Shown: one piece after another, positions 38,915 to 55,938 of the stretch
How positions within the stretch are numbered: position 1 is the stretch's first letter
Layout: each line of letters starts with the position of its first letter
Assembly: GCF_020171745.1 (NCBI RefSeq)
Contig: NZ_JAIVAH010000017.1
Span: 209,840-273,839, forward strand
DNA from: Prescottella equi
GTDB lineage: Bacteria; Actinomycetota; Actinomycetes; Mycobacteriales; Mycobacteriaceae
Reading direction: 5' to 3'
Length of the DNA stretch: 64,000 nt
Made by a program: the position numbers and the translations under genes
The notes under the pieces: model-generated
Seen by the model: the letters and a program-made list of their open reading frames with translations, nothing else
Database searches by the model: none
Told to the model about the DNA's origin: nothing

Positions 38915-39046
38915 TTACTGGCCGGTGCCGCCCTGCTGCTGCTCTGCAGAGCCGGCGAGCAGCTGGGTGAGCAGCCCGGTGATGTCGATGTCACCGTTGG
39001 TGATGGCGCCGAGCAGGCCGCTGAAGATTTCGCCGATCGATCCCAT
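38915..39046 (-). CDS. Tiny hydrophobic peptide, 43 residues (paralogue B)
   Basis: A 43-codon gene. It begins MGSIGEIFSGL, has the core GDIDITGLLTQLLAGS, and ends AEQQQGGTGQ. An AAGGAGA ribosome site precedes the ATG by 4 bases, and an excellent intrinsic terminator follows. It shares 24 of the first 38 residues with the peptide at 37994-38116, including the MGSI start, the GD-x-DIT core and the EQQQ tail. Changes are conservative (Leu/Ile/Phe), as expected of selection on a protein. No signal peptide, cysteines or known domain. Likely an abundant small structural, membrane or surface peptide; this is inference. Confidence 0.78.
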   Translation of the reverse strand: MGSIGEIFSGLLGAITNGDIDITGLLTQLLAGSAEQQQGGTGQ

Positions 39047-39096
39047 TCGTTCTCCTTAGGTCGTCCTCGGGCGAGGACTTTTGGTGGGGGAGTTGC

Positions 39097-39125
39097 GTGA
39101 CCTGAATCACGCGAAGGGGACGCTA
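39097..39125 (-). promoter_or_regulatory. Control region of the 43-residue peptide gene
   Basis: The block TTGGTAGCGT (TAGCGT at 39120-39125, minus) and a GTGA-N6-TCAC palindrome at 39097-39110 repeat the arrangement upstream of the paralogue. Here the palindrome would overlap the first transcribed bases. Confidence 0.45.
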
Positions 39126-39190
39126 CCAATGGGGCAGGCGTGACGGAAGGGAAATCGGTGTATCTGTTTGCCGGGTTTGTACCGCCGTGG

Positions 39191-39568
39191 TCAGTAGACC
39201 GGGCCGGTGTACTTCTCGCCGGGGCCCTTGCCCGGCTCGTCGGGGTGGGCGGAGGTCTCGCGGAAGGCGCGCTGCAGTGCCTGGAGACCCTCGCGGATCG
39301 GCCCGGCGTGCGGTCCGAGGTACTCGACGGAGGCGGTGACCAGGCCGGCGAGCGCGGTGATCACACGTCGCGCCTCGTCCAGGTCCAGGTTCGGGCTGTT
39401 CTCGGGGTTCTCGTCGGACAGGCCCAGCTTCTCGGCCGCCGAGCTCATGAGCATGACGGCGGCGCGGCTGATCACCTCGATGGCGGGTACATCGGCGAGA
39501 TCGCGGATGTCGTCGAGATCGTCCTCGGCATGCTGAACGGCTTCGGCCGGGTCGGGGTTCTGCGTCAT
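39191..39568 (-). CDS. DUF1844 family protein
   Basis: A 125-residue soluble protein of the DUF1844 family, with the core PAIEVISRAAVMLMSSAAEKLGL near residues 28-50 and the LDEARRVITALAGLV helix. It is predicted to be a small helical cytoplasmic protein. It is widespread in actinobacteria next to infC, and has no established function. The ATG at 39568 is chosen because upstream codons overlap the divergent infC promoter. Confidence 0.85.
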   Translation of the reverse strand: MTQNPDPAEAVQHAEDDLDDIRDLADVPAIEVISRAAVMLMSSAAEKLGLSDENPENSPNLDLDEARRVITALAGLVTASVEYLGPHAGPIREGLQALQRAFRETSAHPDEPGKGPGEKYTGPVY

Positions 39569-39654
39569 GCTGTCAGGATCCCACCCGCGATCGCGTCCGG
39601 GGGCGGCCGGGTGGTGGGCTCCGCGGTCGATTCGATTCCCGACATGGGAGGTGT

Positions 39655-39660
39655 TAGGCT
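39655..39660 (+). promoter_or_regulatory. -10 box of the infC-rpmI-rplT operon
   Basis: TAGGCT would start a transcript near 39667, leaving a leader of about 290 bases before infC. A long leader is usual for this operon, which is controlled by IF3 or L20 in other bacteria. Confidence 0.45.
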
Positions 39661-39807
39661 GTGCGTCACGACCGCCCTCGGCTCCGGCCAGGGCAGCAAA
39701 GTGGAGTCCGACTCCCACCTCTGCGCGGCACCCATGGTGCAGTTCAGTGGTCCGGTCGCCGAACGGCAGCAATGCCGGTCGGCTCCTTCAGTGAAGCGAA
39801 GGGATGC

Positions 39808-39900
39808 ATGGTCCGATTTTTCGGATCCGGCATCGCACCGGTCGACATCGGGCCCCGCACGACGTTCACACGTCGACGCGGGGCTTTCTTGTTGGGGTAG
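39808..39900 (+). CDS. Possible leader peptide of the infC operon
   Basis: A 30-codon frame (MVRFFGSGIAPVDIGPRTTF then TRRRGAFLLG) with a GAAGGGA ribosome site that runs across the attenuator hairpin at 39852-39884. Its translation could affect folding of the hairpin. It could equally be chance, since it has no visible run of regulatory codons. Confidence 0.25.
   Translation: MVRFFGSGIAPVDIGPRTTFTRRRGAFLLG
39852..39890 (+). terminator. Attenuator-like hairpin in the infC leader
   Basis: GCCCCGC pairs with GCGGGGC and CGACGT with ACGTCG around a TCAC loop, with a small internal bulge, followed directly by TTTCTTGTT. It is an intrinsic terminator shape placed about 70 bases before infC, so it probably attenuates the operon. 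Confidence 0.6.
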
Positions 39901-39957
39901 AGGGCGCACGGGCTGCGGCGCGGTCAACGGACTGCACCGCACTACCTAGGAGGCCCC

Positions 39958-40563
<606 letters not shown>

Positions 40564-40618
40564 TCGGCCGGACCACTTCACGAAGACCGAAGTACAGAAC
40601 ACAAGAACTGAGGACTCC

Positions 40619-40813
40619 ATGCCCAAGTCGAAGACCCACAGCGGCACCGCGAAGCGATTCAAGGTGTCCGGTAGCGGAAAGATCCTGCGCCAGAAGGCCG
40701 GACGTCGCCACCTGCTCGAGCACAAGAGCTCGCGTGTCACCCGTCGCCTCGACGGCGTCGCCGTCGTCGCCGACGCTGATGCGCCCCGCATCAAGCGCCT
40801 GCTCGGCATCTGA
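40619..40813 (+). CDS. rpmI: 50S ribosomal protein L35
   Basis: A 64-residue basic protein with the L35 signature [20 protein letters not shown] and the [10 protein letters not shown] block. It is a structural protein of the large subunit. It lies 55 bases after infC and 63 before rplT, in the standard three-gene operon. Confidence 0.97.
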   Translation: MPKSKTHSGTAKRFKVSGSGKILRQKAGRRHLLEHKSSRVTRRLDGVAVVADADAPRIKRLLGI

Positions 40814-40876
40814 TTTCTTCCCCTACTTGACCGCAAGGGGTGCGTCCGCGCCCCGACAGATTGACAGGATTTTGCA

Positions 40877-41266
40877 GTGGCACGCGTAAAGAGGGCAGTC
40901 AACGCCCAGAAGAAGCGTCGTTCGATTCTCGAGGCCTCGAGCGGCTACCGCGGACAGCGTTCGCGCCTGTACCGCAAGGCGAAGGAGCAGCAGCTCCACT
41001 CGATGACCTACGCCTACCGTGACCGTCGCGCGCGCAAGGGCGACTTCCGGAAGCTGTGGATCGCTCGTATCAACGCTGCGGCTCGCGCCAACGACGTCAC
41101 GTACAACCGCTTCATCCAGGGCCTGAAGGCTGCGGGTGTCGAGGTCGACCGCAAGATCCTCGCCGAGCTGGCCGTCTCCGACGCCGCTGCGTTCGCCGGC
41201 CTGGTGGCCGTCGCGAAGGCTGCCCTGCCGGCCGACGTCAACGCTCCGGCCGGAGAAGCGGCCTGA
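40877..41266 (+). CDS. rplT: 50S ribosomal protein L20
   Basis: A 129-residue L20: an extended basic N-terminus ([14 protein letters not shown]) that threads into 23S rRNA and a globular C-domain with [20 protein letters not shown] and [20 protein letters not shown]20 is essential for early large-subunit assembly and in some bacteria represses this operon. The GTG start at 40877 gives the family N-terminus. The last residues are an Ala-rich tail found in actinobacterial L20. Confidence 0.97.
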   Translation: MARVKRAVNAQKKRRSILEASSGYRGQRSRLYRKAKEQQLHSMTYAYRDRRARKGDFRKLWIARINAAARANDVTYNRFIQGLKAAGVEVDRKILAELAVSDAAAFAGLVAVAKAALPADVNAPAGEAA

Positions 41267-41289
41267 GTCAGCTGTCCCGGAATCGACCC

Positions 41290-42090
41290 GTGGATCCGTT
41301 CACCGAACGGACTCCGCGGGTCGTTTCTGCTGTCAAGCTCCTGCGCGGCGCAGAGCGCAGGAAGACGGGACGCTTCCTCGTCGAGGGCGAGAACGCCGTC
41401 ACCGAGGCACTCGCTGCGGTTCCCGTGCACGAGCTGTTCTTCACCGAGCAGGCCGCCGAGCGCTACCCCGACCTGATCGAGCAGGCGCGCGGTGCCGGGG
41501 TGCGTGACTCGCTGGTCACCGACCGGGCGATCCACGCGCTCAGCGACACCGTGACACCGCCCGGCGTCGTGGCGGTGTGCGACCTACTCGACGTGCCGTT
41601 GGCGAACGCCGTGACACCACAGACGCGACTGCTGGCGGTTCCGGTCGCGATCGGAGAACCGGGCAACGCGGGCACCGTGATCCGCGTGGCCGATGCGGTC
41701 GGCGCGGACGCGGCGATCCTCGCCGGCGACAGCGTCGACCCACACAACGGCAAGTGCGTGCGGTCGTCCGCCGGCAGCCTGTTCCATCTGCCGATCGTGC
41801 GAGAGCGCAGCGTCGACGCGGTGCTCGACACCCTCTCGTCTGCGGGAATCCAGATTCTCGCGACTGCGGCCGACGGCGAGATCGACCTCGACGAGGCCGA
41901 CGACCTGTTGACCCGGCCCACCGCCTGGTTGTTCGGTAACGAGGCGCACGGACTCGATGCGGCGGTCGCGGCGCGTGCCGATCACCGCGTGCGGATTCCC
42001 ATCCGAGGTCGCGCCGAGAGTCTCAACCTGGCGACCGCGGCATCGATCTGCCTGTACGCCAGCGCGCGGGTGCAGGCACGGCGGTCCTGA
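41290..42090 (+). CDS. TrmH/SpoU-family RNA 2'-O-methyltransferase (TsnR-like)
   Basis: A 266-residue knotted methyltransferase. The N-terminal substrate-binding domain (about 1-100) has RKTGRFLVEGENAV. The SPOUT domain has motif 1 EPGNAGTVIRVADA, motif 2 WLFGNEAHGL and motif 3 IPIRGRAESLNLATA that form the trefoil-knot SAM site. The target is probably 23S rRNA, as for the neighbouring TsnR (Rv1644) in M. tuberculosis; the exact base is unknown. The GTG at 41290 lies 23 bases after rplT with no clear ribosome site, so coupling to rplT is likely. Confidence 0.88.
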   Translation: MDPFTERTPRVVSAVKLLRGAERRKTGRFLVEGENAVTEALAAVPVHELFFTEQAAERYPDLIEQARGAGVRDSLVTDRAIHALSDTVTPPGVVAVCDLLDVPLANAVTPQTRLLAVPVAIGEPGNAGTVIRVADAVGADAAILAGDSVDPHNGKCVRSSAGSLFHLPIVRERSVDAVLDTLSSAGIQILATAADGEIDLDEADDLLTRPTAWLFGNEAHGLDAAVAARADHRVRIPIRGRAESLNLATAASICLYASARVQARRS

Positions 42091-43266
<1,176 letters not shown>

Positions 43267-43296
43267 TCGCGACGAGAACGAGAGAGCTGAGAAGAC

Positions 43297-45786
43297 GTGC
43301 GAGTAGCGCAATCGTGGCTGACCGAGATCCTGCAGCGGGCGACTCCCGAGTGGCAGGTGAGCCCCGAAGAACTTGACGCCGGGTTCGTCCGCGTCGGTCT
43401 CGAGGTCGAGGAGGTCGACTCCCTCGAGCCCGTGACCGGGCCCCTGGTGGTCGGCCGGGTGCTGGAGATCGAGGAACTGACCGAGTTCAAGAAGCCGATC
43501 CGCTTCTGCAAGGTGGACGTCGGCGCCGACGAGCCGCAGGAAATCGTCTGCGGTGCCCGGAACTTCGCCCAGGGCGATCTGGTGATCGCCGCGCTGCCGG
43601 GTGCTGTGCTGCCCGGCGGGTTCGCGATCGCGTCCCGCAAGACGTATGGCAAGGTGTCCAACGGCATGATGTGCTCGGCGTCCGAGCTGGGCATCGGCAA
43701 GGACCACTCCGGCATCCTGGTGCTCGAGCCGGGCACGGCCGAGCCCGGTACCGACGCCAACGTGCTGCTGGGCCTCGACGACACGGTCATCGAGCTGAAC
43801 ATCACGCCCGACCGCGGCTACTGCTTCTCGGTACGTGGTCTGACCCGCGAACTCGCGTGTGGTTTCGATCTCGACTTCGCCGACCCGGCGGCTGTCCCGG
43901 CGCTCCCGTCCGACGGGGGCGAGGCGTGGTCGATCACGCTGGAACCGGAATCCAATGCGACTCGCTTCACGGCTCGCCGGATCACGGGCGTCGACCCGAA
44001 GGCGGTCAGCCCGTGGTGGCTGCAGCGCCGGCTGCTGATGTCGGGTGTGCGCCCGATCTCGCCGGCGGTGGACGTCACCAACTACGTGCTGCTCGAACTG
44101 GGCCAGCCGCTGCACGCGTTCGACGCTGCGAAGGTGCAGGGCGGACTGGTCGTGCGCCGTGCGCAGGCGGGGGAGAAGCTCACCACCCTCGACGGCGTCG
44201 AGCGCACCCTCGACCCCGAGGACGTCGTGATCGCCGACGACTCCGGCGCGGTGTCGCTCGCGGGTGTCATGGGCGGTGCTTCCACCGAGGTCCACGACGG
44301 CACCACCGACATCCTGCTGGAGTCGGCCACGTGGGATCCGCTGGCGGTGTTCAAGACGTCGCGGCGGCACAAGCTGATCAGCGAGGCCAGCAAGCGCTAC
44401 GAGCGCGTCGTCGACCCCGAGGTGGCGCTGCCGGCGCTCGACCGTGCGGCTGCGCTGCTCGTCGAGATCGCCGGCGGCACCGTCGAACCCGTCCTCACCG
44501 ATGTGGGCGGTGTGGCACCCGCCGGGCAGATCCGCATGGACATCGACCTGCCCGACCGGGTTGCCGGTGTGGCCTACCCGAACGGCACGGCCGCGCGTCG
44601 GCTGACGCAGATCGGCTGCACCGTCGAGGTCGGCGTGAGCGAGGCCGGTCACGGTCAGCTCGTGGTCACGCCGCCGTCGTGGCGCCCGGACCTGACGCAG
44701 CCCGCGGACCTGGTCGAGGAGGTGCTGCGACTCGAAGGCCTCGAGCAGATCCCGTCGGTGCTGCCGCACGCGCCCGCAGGCCGCGGCCTGACCCCGCAGC
44801 AGCGTCGGCGCCGTGCCGTCGGCCGCATGCTCGCGGCGTCGGGTTGCGTCGAGATCCTGCCGCCCGTGTTCCTGCCGCACGCCGTGTTCGACACGTGGGG
44901 CCTCGACGCCGACGACCCGCGCCGCAACACCACCAAGGTGCTGAACCCGCTCGAGTCGGATCGTCCCGAGCTGGGCACGACGCTGCTGCCGGGCATGCTC
45001 GAGGTTCTGGCGCGCAACGTGTCACGCGGTCAGCGCGACGTCGCGCTGTACGGCATTGCGCAGGTAGTCCAGCCGGGGCTGGACACCAAGCCCGTCGATG
45101 CGTTGCCGGTCGACCGTCGGCCCACCGACGAGCAGATCGCGGAGCTGCTGAAGTCGCTGCCGGCGCAGCCTCTGCACGTGGCCGTCGTGCTGTCGGGCAT
45201 GCGTGAGCCGTCGGGTCCATGGGGCCCCGGTCGCGCCGTCGAGGCGTCCGACTCGTTCGCTCTCGTCCGGACCATCGCCGACGCCTCCGGTGTCACCGTG
45301 GAACTGCGCGCTGCGCAGTACCTGCCGTGGCATCCGGGCCGCTGCGCGGAGGTCGTCTTCGACGGCACCGTCGTCGGCCACGCCGGTGAGCTGCATCCCG
45401 CGGTGCTCGAGCGCGCCGGACTTCCGGCCCGCACGTGCGCGGTCGAGATCGACCTCGACGCGTTGCCGGTGACCGAAGTGCTTCCGGCGCCGCGGATCTC
45501 GCCGTTCCCCGCCGTCCTGCAGGACGTCGCGGTCGTCGTCGACGCGTCGGTGTCGGCGGCGGCGGTAGAGGCCGCGCTGCGCTCCGGCGGCGGCGAACTG
45601 CTCGAGGACATCCGTCTGTTCGACGTCTTCGAGGGCGAGCAGGTCGGCGAGGGACGCAAGTCGTTGGCGTTCGCGCTGCGGTTCCGCGGTACCGACCGCA
45701 CGCTGACCGAGGACGAGGCCAGTGCGGCCCGTGACGCCGCCGTCGCGGCGGCCACGACCGCCGTCGGCGCGGTGCTGCGCGGCTGA
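43297..45786 (+). CDS. pheT: Phenylalanine-tRNA ligase beta subunit
   Basis: An 829-residue beta subunit. It has an N-terminal tRNA-binding OB-fold (about 40-150, with GARNFAQGD), the B3/B4 editing domain that hydrolyses Tyr-tRNA-Phe, B5 helix-turn-helix domains (around 400-470), the catalytic-like core and a C-terminal FDX-ACB anticodon-binding domain (about 735-829, [20 protein letters not shown] in part). The length is normal. The GTG at 43297 gives the conserved [10 protein letters not shown] start. Confidence 0.95.
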   Translation: MRVAQSWLTEILQRATPEWQVSPEELDAGFVRVGLEVEEVDSLEPVTGPLVVGRVLEIEELTEFKKPIRFCKVDVGADEPQEIVCGARNFAQGDLVIAALPGAVLPGGFAIASRKTYGKVSNGMMCSASELGIGKDHSGILVLEPGTAEPGTDANVLLGLDDTVIELNITPDRGYCFSVRGLTRELACGFDLDFADPAAVPALPSDGGEAWSITLEPESNATRFTARRITGVDPKAVSPWWLQRRLLMSGVRPISPAVDVTNYVLLELGQPLHAFDAAKVQGGLVVRRAQAGEKLTTLDGVERTLDPEDVVIADDSGAVSLAGVMGGASTEVHDGTTDILLESATWDPLAVFKTSRRHKLISEASKRYERVVDPEVALPALDRAAALLVEIAGGTVEPVLTDVGGVAPAGQIRMDIDLPDRVAGVAYPNGTAARRLTQIGCTVEVGVSEAGHGQLVVTPPSWRPDLTQPADLVEEVLRLEGLEQIPSVLPHAPAGRGLTPQQRRRRAVGRMLAASGCVEILPPVFLPHAVFDTWGLDADDPRRNTTKVLNPLESDRPELGTTLLPGMLEVLARNVSRGQRDVALYGIAQVVQPGLDTKPVDALPVDRRPTDEQIAELLKSLPAQPLHVAVVLSGMREPSGPWGPGRAVEASDSFALVRTIADASGVTVELRAAQYLPWHPGRCAEVVFDGTVVGHAGELHPAVLERAGLPARTCAVEIDLDALPVTEVLPAPRISPFPAVLQDVAVVVDASVSAAAVEAALRSGGGELLEDIRLFDVFEGEQVGEGRKSLAFALRFRGTDRTLTEDEASAARDAAVAAATTAVGAVLRG

Positions 45787-45804
45787 CGTTCGAGTTCGAC
45801 CGGG

Positions 45805-45853
45805 GAGGGGCTCCTCTCGGTAGCCTGGACAGTGCTATCGAGAGGAGCCCCTC
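45805..45853. repeat. 20-bp inverted repeat abutting a start codon
   Basis: Arms 45805-45824 and 45834-45853 match over 20 bases with one G-T pair and a 9-base spacer. The right arm contains the ribosome site GAGAGGAG and ends at the base before the ATG at 45854; the left arm includes part of a TAGCCT -10 box (45821-45826). It could be an operator, or in a read-through transcript a hairpin that hides the ribosome site. Confidence 0.7.
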
Positions 45854-46291
45854 ATGGTTGATCCGGACGAGACACTCACCCGCCTACAGGGGCTGGACGA
45901 CGCCGAGCTGCTTGCGGTGGTGCTCGCGGCCACGGCGGGCCGGCCGGGCCTGGCCCCGGTGCATGCCGCGGCGTCGATGCTCGCCGCGGGCAGCGGGCAC
46001 ACCTCCGACATCCCTCCCGATCCGTCGCGGCCCGCCGCTCCGCCGGATGTCCCGCCGCCCACGATGATCGGGACGACTCCGGCCCAGGGGATCGAGTACA
46101 CCGATGCAGGCGTCCCGACGTTCGATCGGGTGCGGGACCGGATCGAGGAGCGGTTCGGCACGGCACTCGGCTCGGAGGAACTCGAGCGCGAGAGCCGGGC
46201 GGGCCGTGACGTCGACGAGCAGTGGCAGGCGCGCGAGAAGGCCGCACGCGACAGGCTCGACGAGATTCGCCGATCGATGAAGGACCGGTGA
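45854..46291 (+). CDS. Hypothetical actinobacterial protein
   Basis: A 145-residue soluble protein. Residues 1-45 form an Ala/Leu-rich helical segment, 46-75 are Pro/Ser/Thr-rich and likely disordered (DIPPDPSRPAAPPDVPPP), and 85-145 form a highly charged helix, possibly a coiled coil, ending SMKDR. No domain is recognised. It has its own -10 box and ribosome site within the inverted repeat described at 45805-45853. The convincing ribosome site and codon use suggest a real gene. Confidence 0.6.
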   Translation: MVDPDETLTRLQGLDDAELLAVVLAATAGRPGLAPVHAAASMLAAGSGHTSDIPPDPSRPAAPPDVPPPTMIGTTPAQGIEYTDAGVPTFDRVRDRIEERFGTALGSEELERESRAGRDVDEQWQAREKAARDRLDEIRRSMKDR

Positions 46292-46362
46292 CCCCGGGAT
46301 CGGCAGCGATGACGGAGTTCTAGGCTCGACGCACAGGTGCAGCAGAGATGAGGGGGACCTCC

Positions 46363-47130
46363 GTGTTCAGTCGGTTCGTGGCGATCGGTGACAGCCAGAG
46401 CGAAGGACTCAACGACGGGGACGACAGCGCGGGGTACCGCGGCTGGGCGGATCGGCTCGCCGAACGTCTCGCGGAGATCGACCCCGACGTGCAGTACGCG
46501 AACCTCGCGATCCGGGGGCGGCTGGCCCGTCAGGTACGGGAGGAGCAACTGGCGCCGGCGTTGGCGCTGCAGCCGGATCTGGCGTCCGTCGTGGCCGGAG
46601 TGAACGACCTGCTGCGACCCAAGTTCGAACCCGCCACGATTGCGGGTGAACTCGAGATCGCGTTCGAGGCGCTGACCGCGTCGGGCGCGCAGGTGCTGAC
46701 GATGGCCTTTCCCACGCTCGGCGCCGGCATGCCGGGCGGACGCGCGATCATGGCCCGGATCTCGGCGCTGAACACGGAGATCCGGACGGTTGCGGCACGG
46801 CACGACGTCGCGGTGATCGACCTCGAGATGTATCCGGTCTCGACGGATCCGAGGCTGTGGAGCTGGGATCGACTGCATCTCAACGCGGACGGGCACGACC
46901 GTCTGGCCGCCGCCGCAGCCACCGTGCTGGGACTGCCCGGCACCGATCTGACGTGGCAGGACAGCCTGGGGCCGCTGCCGCCGGTCACCGTGCCGGGGCG
47001 CCTTCGCGCGGACGCCGAGTGGGCGGTCCGGTTCCTCGGGCCGTGGCTCGGCCGCCGCCTGCGTGGCACGTCGTCGGGCGCCGACCGTGTCGCGAAGCGG
47101 CCTGAACTCATGCCTGTCAGAGTGGGATAA
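46363..47130 (+). CDS. SGNH/GDSL-type hydrolase
   Basis: A 255-residue lipase/esterase-like hydrolase of the SGNH fold. Block I is VAIGDSQSEG with the nucleophile Ser near residue 10, block III is AGVNDLLRP with the Asn, and block V is WDRLHLNADGH with catalytic Asp and His near residue 170. No signal peptide is visible, so it is probably cytoplasmic. The GTG at 46363 is chosen because an AGGGGGA site lies 6 bases upstream and it gives the typical start; an ATG 5 codons earlier is possible. Substrate unknown. Confidence 0.85.
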   Translation: MFSRFVAIGDSQSEGLNDGDDSAGYRGWADRLAERLAEIDPDVQYANLAIRGRLARQVREEQLAPALALQPDLASVVAGVNDLLRPKFEPATIAGELEIAFEALTASGAQVLTMAFPTLGAGMPGGRAIMARISALNTEIRTVAARHDVAVIDLEMYPVSTDPRLWSWDRLHLNADGHDRLAAAAATVLGLPGTDLTWQDSLGPLPPVTVPGRLRADAEWAVRFLGPWLGRRLRGTSSGADRVAKRPELMPVRVG

Positions 47131-47196
47131 TCGGATGGGTCGACCGGCGTGCTGCGTGTGCGTGGCCGACCGGTCACCATCTCCGGATGAATAGAT

Positions 47197-49536
<2,340 letters not shown>

Positions 49537-49540
<4 letters not shown>

Positions 49541-50502
49541 GCAGCGACACCGATACCGCCGCGAGCATCGAGAACCTCACCTCGAGCCAGAAGGCGTTCG
49601 TCCTGGCCGAGGCACTGCCGTGGTTGCAGCGCTTCCACGACAAGGTCGCCGTGATCAAGTACGGCGGCAACGCGATGATCGACGACCAGCTCAAGAGCGC
49701 GTTCGCGGCGGACATGGCGTTCCTGCGCACGATCGGCATCCATCCGGTCGTCGTGCACGGCGGCGGCCCGCAGATCAACGCGATGCTGAAGCGGCTCGGC
49801 ATGGAGGGCGAGTTCCGCGGAGGATTCCGCGTCACGACGCCCGAGGTCATGGACGTCGTCCGCATGGTCCTGTTCGGTCAGGTCGGCCGGGAACTCGTCG
49901 GCCTGATCAACGCGCACGGCCCGTTCGCCGTCGGCATCTCCGGTGAGGACGCGCGGCTGTTCACCGCCACCCGGCGCACCGTGCAGGTCGACGGCGCGGC
50001 CACCGACATCGGACTCGTCGGCGACGTCACCACCGTCAACCCTGCGGCGGTGCTCGATCTCATTGCGGCCGGACGCATTCCGGTCGTGTCGACGATCGCG
50101 CCCGACGAGGACGGCGTCGTGCACAACATCAACGCGGATACCGCCGCCGCGGCGCTCGCGGAGGCCATCGGCGCCGAGAAGCTCGTCGTCCTCACCGACG
50201 TCGAAGGGCTGTACACCAATTGGCCCGACCGCTCGTCGCTCGCGTCGGAGATCGACACGGCCGCGCTGCGTCAGCTGCTGCCGAGACTCGACGCCGGCAT
50301 GGTCCCCAAGATGGAGGCCTGCCTGCGCGCTGTCGAGGGCGGCGTGCCCACCGCGCACGTCATCGACGGCCGCGTCGCGCACGCGGTCCTGCTCGAACTC
50401 TTCACCGGCGAGGGCATCGGCACGATGGTTGTTCCCGCCCCCCGCCCCTCGGTGACCCCCGCCCCCGAACCCCAGATCGTAACCACGGAAGGACTGGCAT
50501 GA
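49537..50502 (+). CDS. argB: Acetylglutamate kinase
   Basis: A 321-residue amino acid kinase phosphorylating N-acetylglutamate, the usual point of arginine feedback. Nucleotide-binding KYGGNAM near residue 45, the VVHGGGPQI loop near 72, and the [11 protein letters not shown] segment near 200 are all present. The N-terminal helix ([15 protein letters not shown]) is the type that links dimers into an arginine-sensitive hexamer, so feedback control is likely. The C-terminal 25 residues are Pro-rich and longer than in most homologues. Confidence 0.96.
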
Positions 50503-51719
50503 CTGCCACGACGGATCTCCAGCAGCGCTGGTCCGGCGCACTGATGAACACCTACGGCGTGCCGCGGGTGGCGTTGGTCCGTGGCGAGGGTGCGGTCGTC
50601 ACCGACGCGGACGGCAAGCAGTACCTGGACCTGCTCGCGGGCATCGCGGTGAACATCCTGGGCCACGCGCATCCGGCGATCGTCGAGGCTGTGACCACGC
50701 AGCTGTCCACGCTCGGGCACGTGTCGAACCTGTACGCGAGCGAACCGGCCGTCGCGCTGGCCGAGCACCTCCTGGCGCAGATGGGCGTCGGCGACAACGC
50801 CGGTTCGGTCACCGGCCGGGTGTTCCTGTGCAACTCCGGCACCGAGGCCAACGAGGCCGCGTTCAAGCTGGCCCGGGCGACGGGCCGGCGCAAGATCATC
50901 GCCGCCGAGAAGGCGTTCCACGGCCGGACCATGGGTGCGCTGGCGCTCACCGGCCAGCCCGACAAGCGGGCGCCGTTCGAGCCGATGCCGCCCGGCGTCG
51001 AGCACGTGCCCTACGGCGACCTCGCGGCGCTCGACCGGGCCGTCGACGAGGACACTGCCGCGGTGTTCCTCGAGCCGATCATGGGCGAGGGCGGCGTCGT
51101 CGTTCCGCCCGAGGGCTACCTCGCGGGCGCCCGGAAGATCACCGCCGAGCGCGGCGCACTGCTCATCCTCGACGAGGTACAGACCGGCATCGGCCGCACC
51201 GGCTGGTTCTACGCGCATCAGGCCGCCGGCATCGTGCCGGACGTCATGACGCTCGCGAAGGGCCTCGGCGGCGGCATGCCGATCGGCGCCTGCATCGCGA
51301 CCGGCGCGGCCGCGGAACTGTTCGGTCCGGGCAAGCACGGCACCACCTTCGGTGGCAATCCGGTGTGCGCGTCGGCGGCCCTCGCGGTGCTGAAGACGAT
51401 CGCGGCCGAGGATCTGCTGTCGCACGCGGACAACCTGGGCAAGACGATCTCCGCCGGAATCGAGGGCCTCGGGCATCCGCTCGTCGACCACGTCCGGGGC
51501 TCGGGCCTGCTGCTGGGCGTCGTGCTCACGCAGGACGTCGCGCCGGCGGTCGAGACGGCGGCCCGCGAGGCCGGTTACCTCGTGAACGCCGCGCAGCCCG
51601 GGGTGGTTCGGTTGGCACCCCCGCTGATCCTCACCGAGGAGCAGGCGGAAGGATTCGTCGCGGCGCTGCCGGGAATTCTCGACACGGCCGCAGCGGAATC
51701 GGCAGCAGGAGGTAAGTAG
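50499..51719 (+). CDS. argD: Acetylornithine aminotransferase
   Basis: A 406-residue class III PLP-dependent aminotransferase converting N-acetylglutamate semialdehyde to N-acetylornithine. The pyridoxal Lys254 lies in [14 protein letters not shown], with [15 protein letters not shown] and the [13 protein letters not shown] block also present. The ATG overlaps the argB stop. It may also act in lysine synthesis as DapC-type activity in some bacteria, which cannot be judged here. Confidence 0.96.
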   Translation: MTATTDLQQRWSGALMNTYGVPRVALVRGEGAVVTDADGKQYLDLLAGIAVNILGHAHPAIVEAVTTQLSTLGHVSNLYASEPAVALAEHLLAQMGVGDNAGSVTGRVFLCNSGTEANEAAFKLARATGRRKIIAAEKAFHGRTMGALALTGQPDKRAPFEPMPPGVEHVPYGDLAALDRAVDEDTAAVFLEPIMGEGGVVVPPEGYLAGARKITAERGALLILDEVQTGIGRTGWFYAHQAAGIVPDVMTLAKGLGGGMPIGACIATGAAAELFGPGKHGTTFGGNPVCASAALAVLKTIAAEDLLSHADNLGKTISAGIEGLGHPLVDHVRGSGLLLGVVLTQDVAPAVETAAREAGYLVNAAQPGVVRLAPPLILTEEQAEGFVAALPGILDTAAAESAAGGK

Positions 51720-53176
<1,457 letters not shown>

Positions 53177-53180
53177 CCAC

Positions 53181-53186
53181 TAGACT
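53181..53186 (+). promoter_or_regulatory. Internal promoter (-10) for argGH
   Basis: TAGACT lies 45 bases before the argG ATG, with an AAGGAG ribosome site at 53211-53216. It suggests that argG and argH are also transcribed separately from the argC promoter. No second ARG box is evident. Confidence 0.5.
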
Positions 53187-53225
53187 CTTTCTCGAACACT
53201 TCTATTTCTAAGGAGCACACACACC

Positions 53226-54425
53226 ATGGCTGAACGCGTCGTACTCGCCTACTCCGGCGGGCTGGACACCTCGGTGGCCATCAGCTGGATCGGCAAGGAG
53301 ACCGGCAAAGAGGTCGTCGCCGTCGCCATCGATCTCGGCCAGGGCGGCGAGGACATGGAGGTCGTGCGTCAGCGTGCCCTCGACTGCGGCGCCGTCGAGT
53401 CGGTCGTGGTGGATGCGCGTGACGAGTTCGCCGACGAGTACTGCCTGCCGACGATCCAGGCCAACGCGCTGTACATGGACCGGTACCCGCTGGTCTCGGC
53501 CATCAGCCGTCCGCTGATCGTCAAGCACATCGTCGAGGCCGCGCGTGCGCACGGCGGCACCGTCGTCTCGCACGGCTGCACCGGCAAGGGCAACGACCAG
53601 GTCCGCTTCGAGGTCGGCTTCGGTGCCCTCGCTCCCGACCTCGAGGTCATCGCGCCGGTCCGCGACTACGCGTGGACCCGCGAGAAGGCGATCGCCTTCG
53701 CCGAGGAGAACGACATCCCGATCAACGTCTCGAAGCGTTCGCCGTTCTCGATCGACCAGAACGTGTGGGGCCGCGCGGTGGAGACGGGCTTCCTCGAGGA
53801 CCTGTGGAACGCCCCGACCAAGGACGTCTACGACTACACGCAGGACCCGACCCTCAACTGGAACGCCCCCGACGAGCTGATCATCAGCTTCGAGGCCGGC
53901 AAGCCGGTCGCGATCGACGGCAAGCCCGTCACCGTGCTCGAGGCCATCCAGGAGCTCAACAAGCGTGCGGGCGCGCAGGGCGTCGGCCGCCTCGACGTCG
54001 TCGAGGACCGTCTCGTCGGCATCAAGAGCCGTGAGATCTACGAGGCCCCGGGCGCGATGGTCCTCATCACCGCGCACCAGGAACTCGAGCACCTCACCCT
54101 CGAGCGCGAGCTGGGCCGCTACAAGCGTCAGATGGAGCAGCGCTGGAGCGAGCTGGTCTACGACGGCCTGTGGTTCTCGCCGCTGAAGGACGCGCTCGAT
54201 TCCTTCGTCGCGAAGACCCAGGAGCGGGTCACCGGCGACATCCGCCTGTTCCTGCACGGTGGCGCGATCACCGTCAACGGTCGCCGCAGCCCGCAGTCGC
54301 TGTACGACTTCAACCTCGCGACCTACGACGAGGGCGACTCGTTCGACCAGTCGTACGCGAAGGGCTTCGTCAACATCCACGGCCTGTCCTCCAAGGTCGC
54401 GGCGAAGCGCGATCTGGGCCTGTAA
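53226..54425 (+). CDS. argG: Argininosuccinate synthase
   Basis: A 399-residue enzyme joining citrulline and aspartate with ATP to argininosuccinate. The N-type ATP pyrophosphatase loop [14 protein letters not shown] is at residues 6-19, and the citrulline/aspartate segments [15 protein letters not shown] and the [13 protein letters not shown] region are conserved. The length is normal. argH begins 4 bases after its stop. Confidence 0.97.
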   Translation: MAERVVLAYSGGLDTSVAISWIGKETGKEVVAVAIDLGQGGEDMEVVRQRALDCGAVESVVVDARDEFADEYCLPTIQANALYMDRYPLVSAISRPLIVKHIVEAARAHGGTVVSHGCTGKGNDQVRFEVGFGALAPDLEVIAPVRDYAWTREKAIAFAEENDIPINVSKRSPFSIDQNVWGRAVETGFLEDLWNAPTKDVYDYTQDPTLNWNAPDELIISFEAGKPVAIDGKPVTVLEAIQELNKRAGAQGVGRLDVVEDRLVGIKSREIYEAPGAMVLITAHQELEHLTLERELGRYKRQMEQRWSELVYDGLWFSPLKDALDSFVAKTQERVTGDIRLFLHGGAITVNGRRSPQSLYDFNLATYDEGDSFDQSYAKGFVNIHGLSSKVAAKRDLGL

Positions 54426-55865
<1,440 letters not shown>

Positions 55866-55938
55866 GGCGAATCGAAGATCGACTCGGTGTAACTCCGCTT
55901 CCACAAACGCAGTAGTGTGAAAGGCTCATCGACATGAT

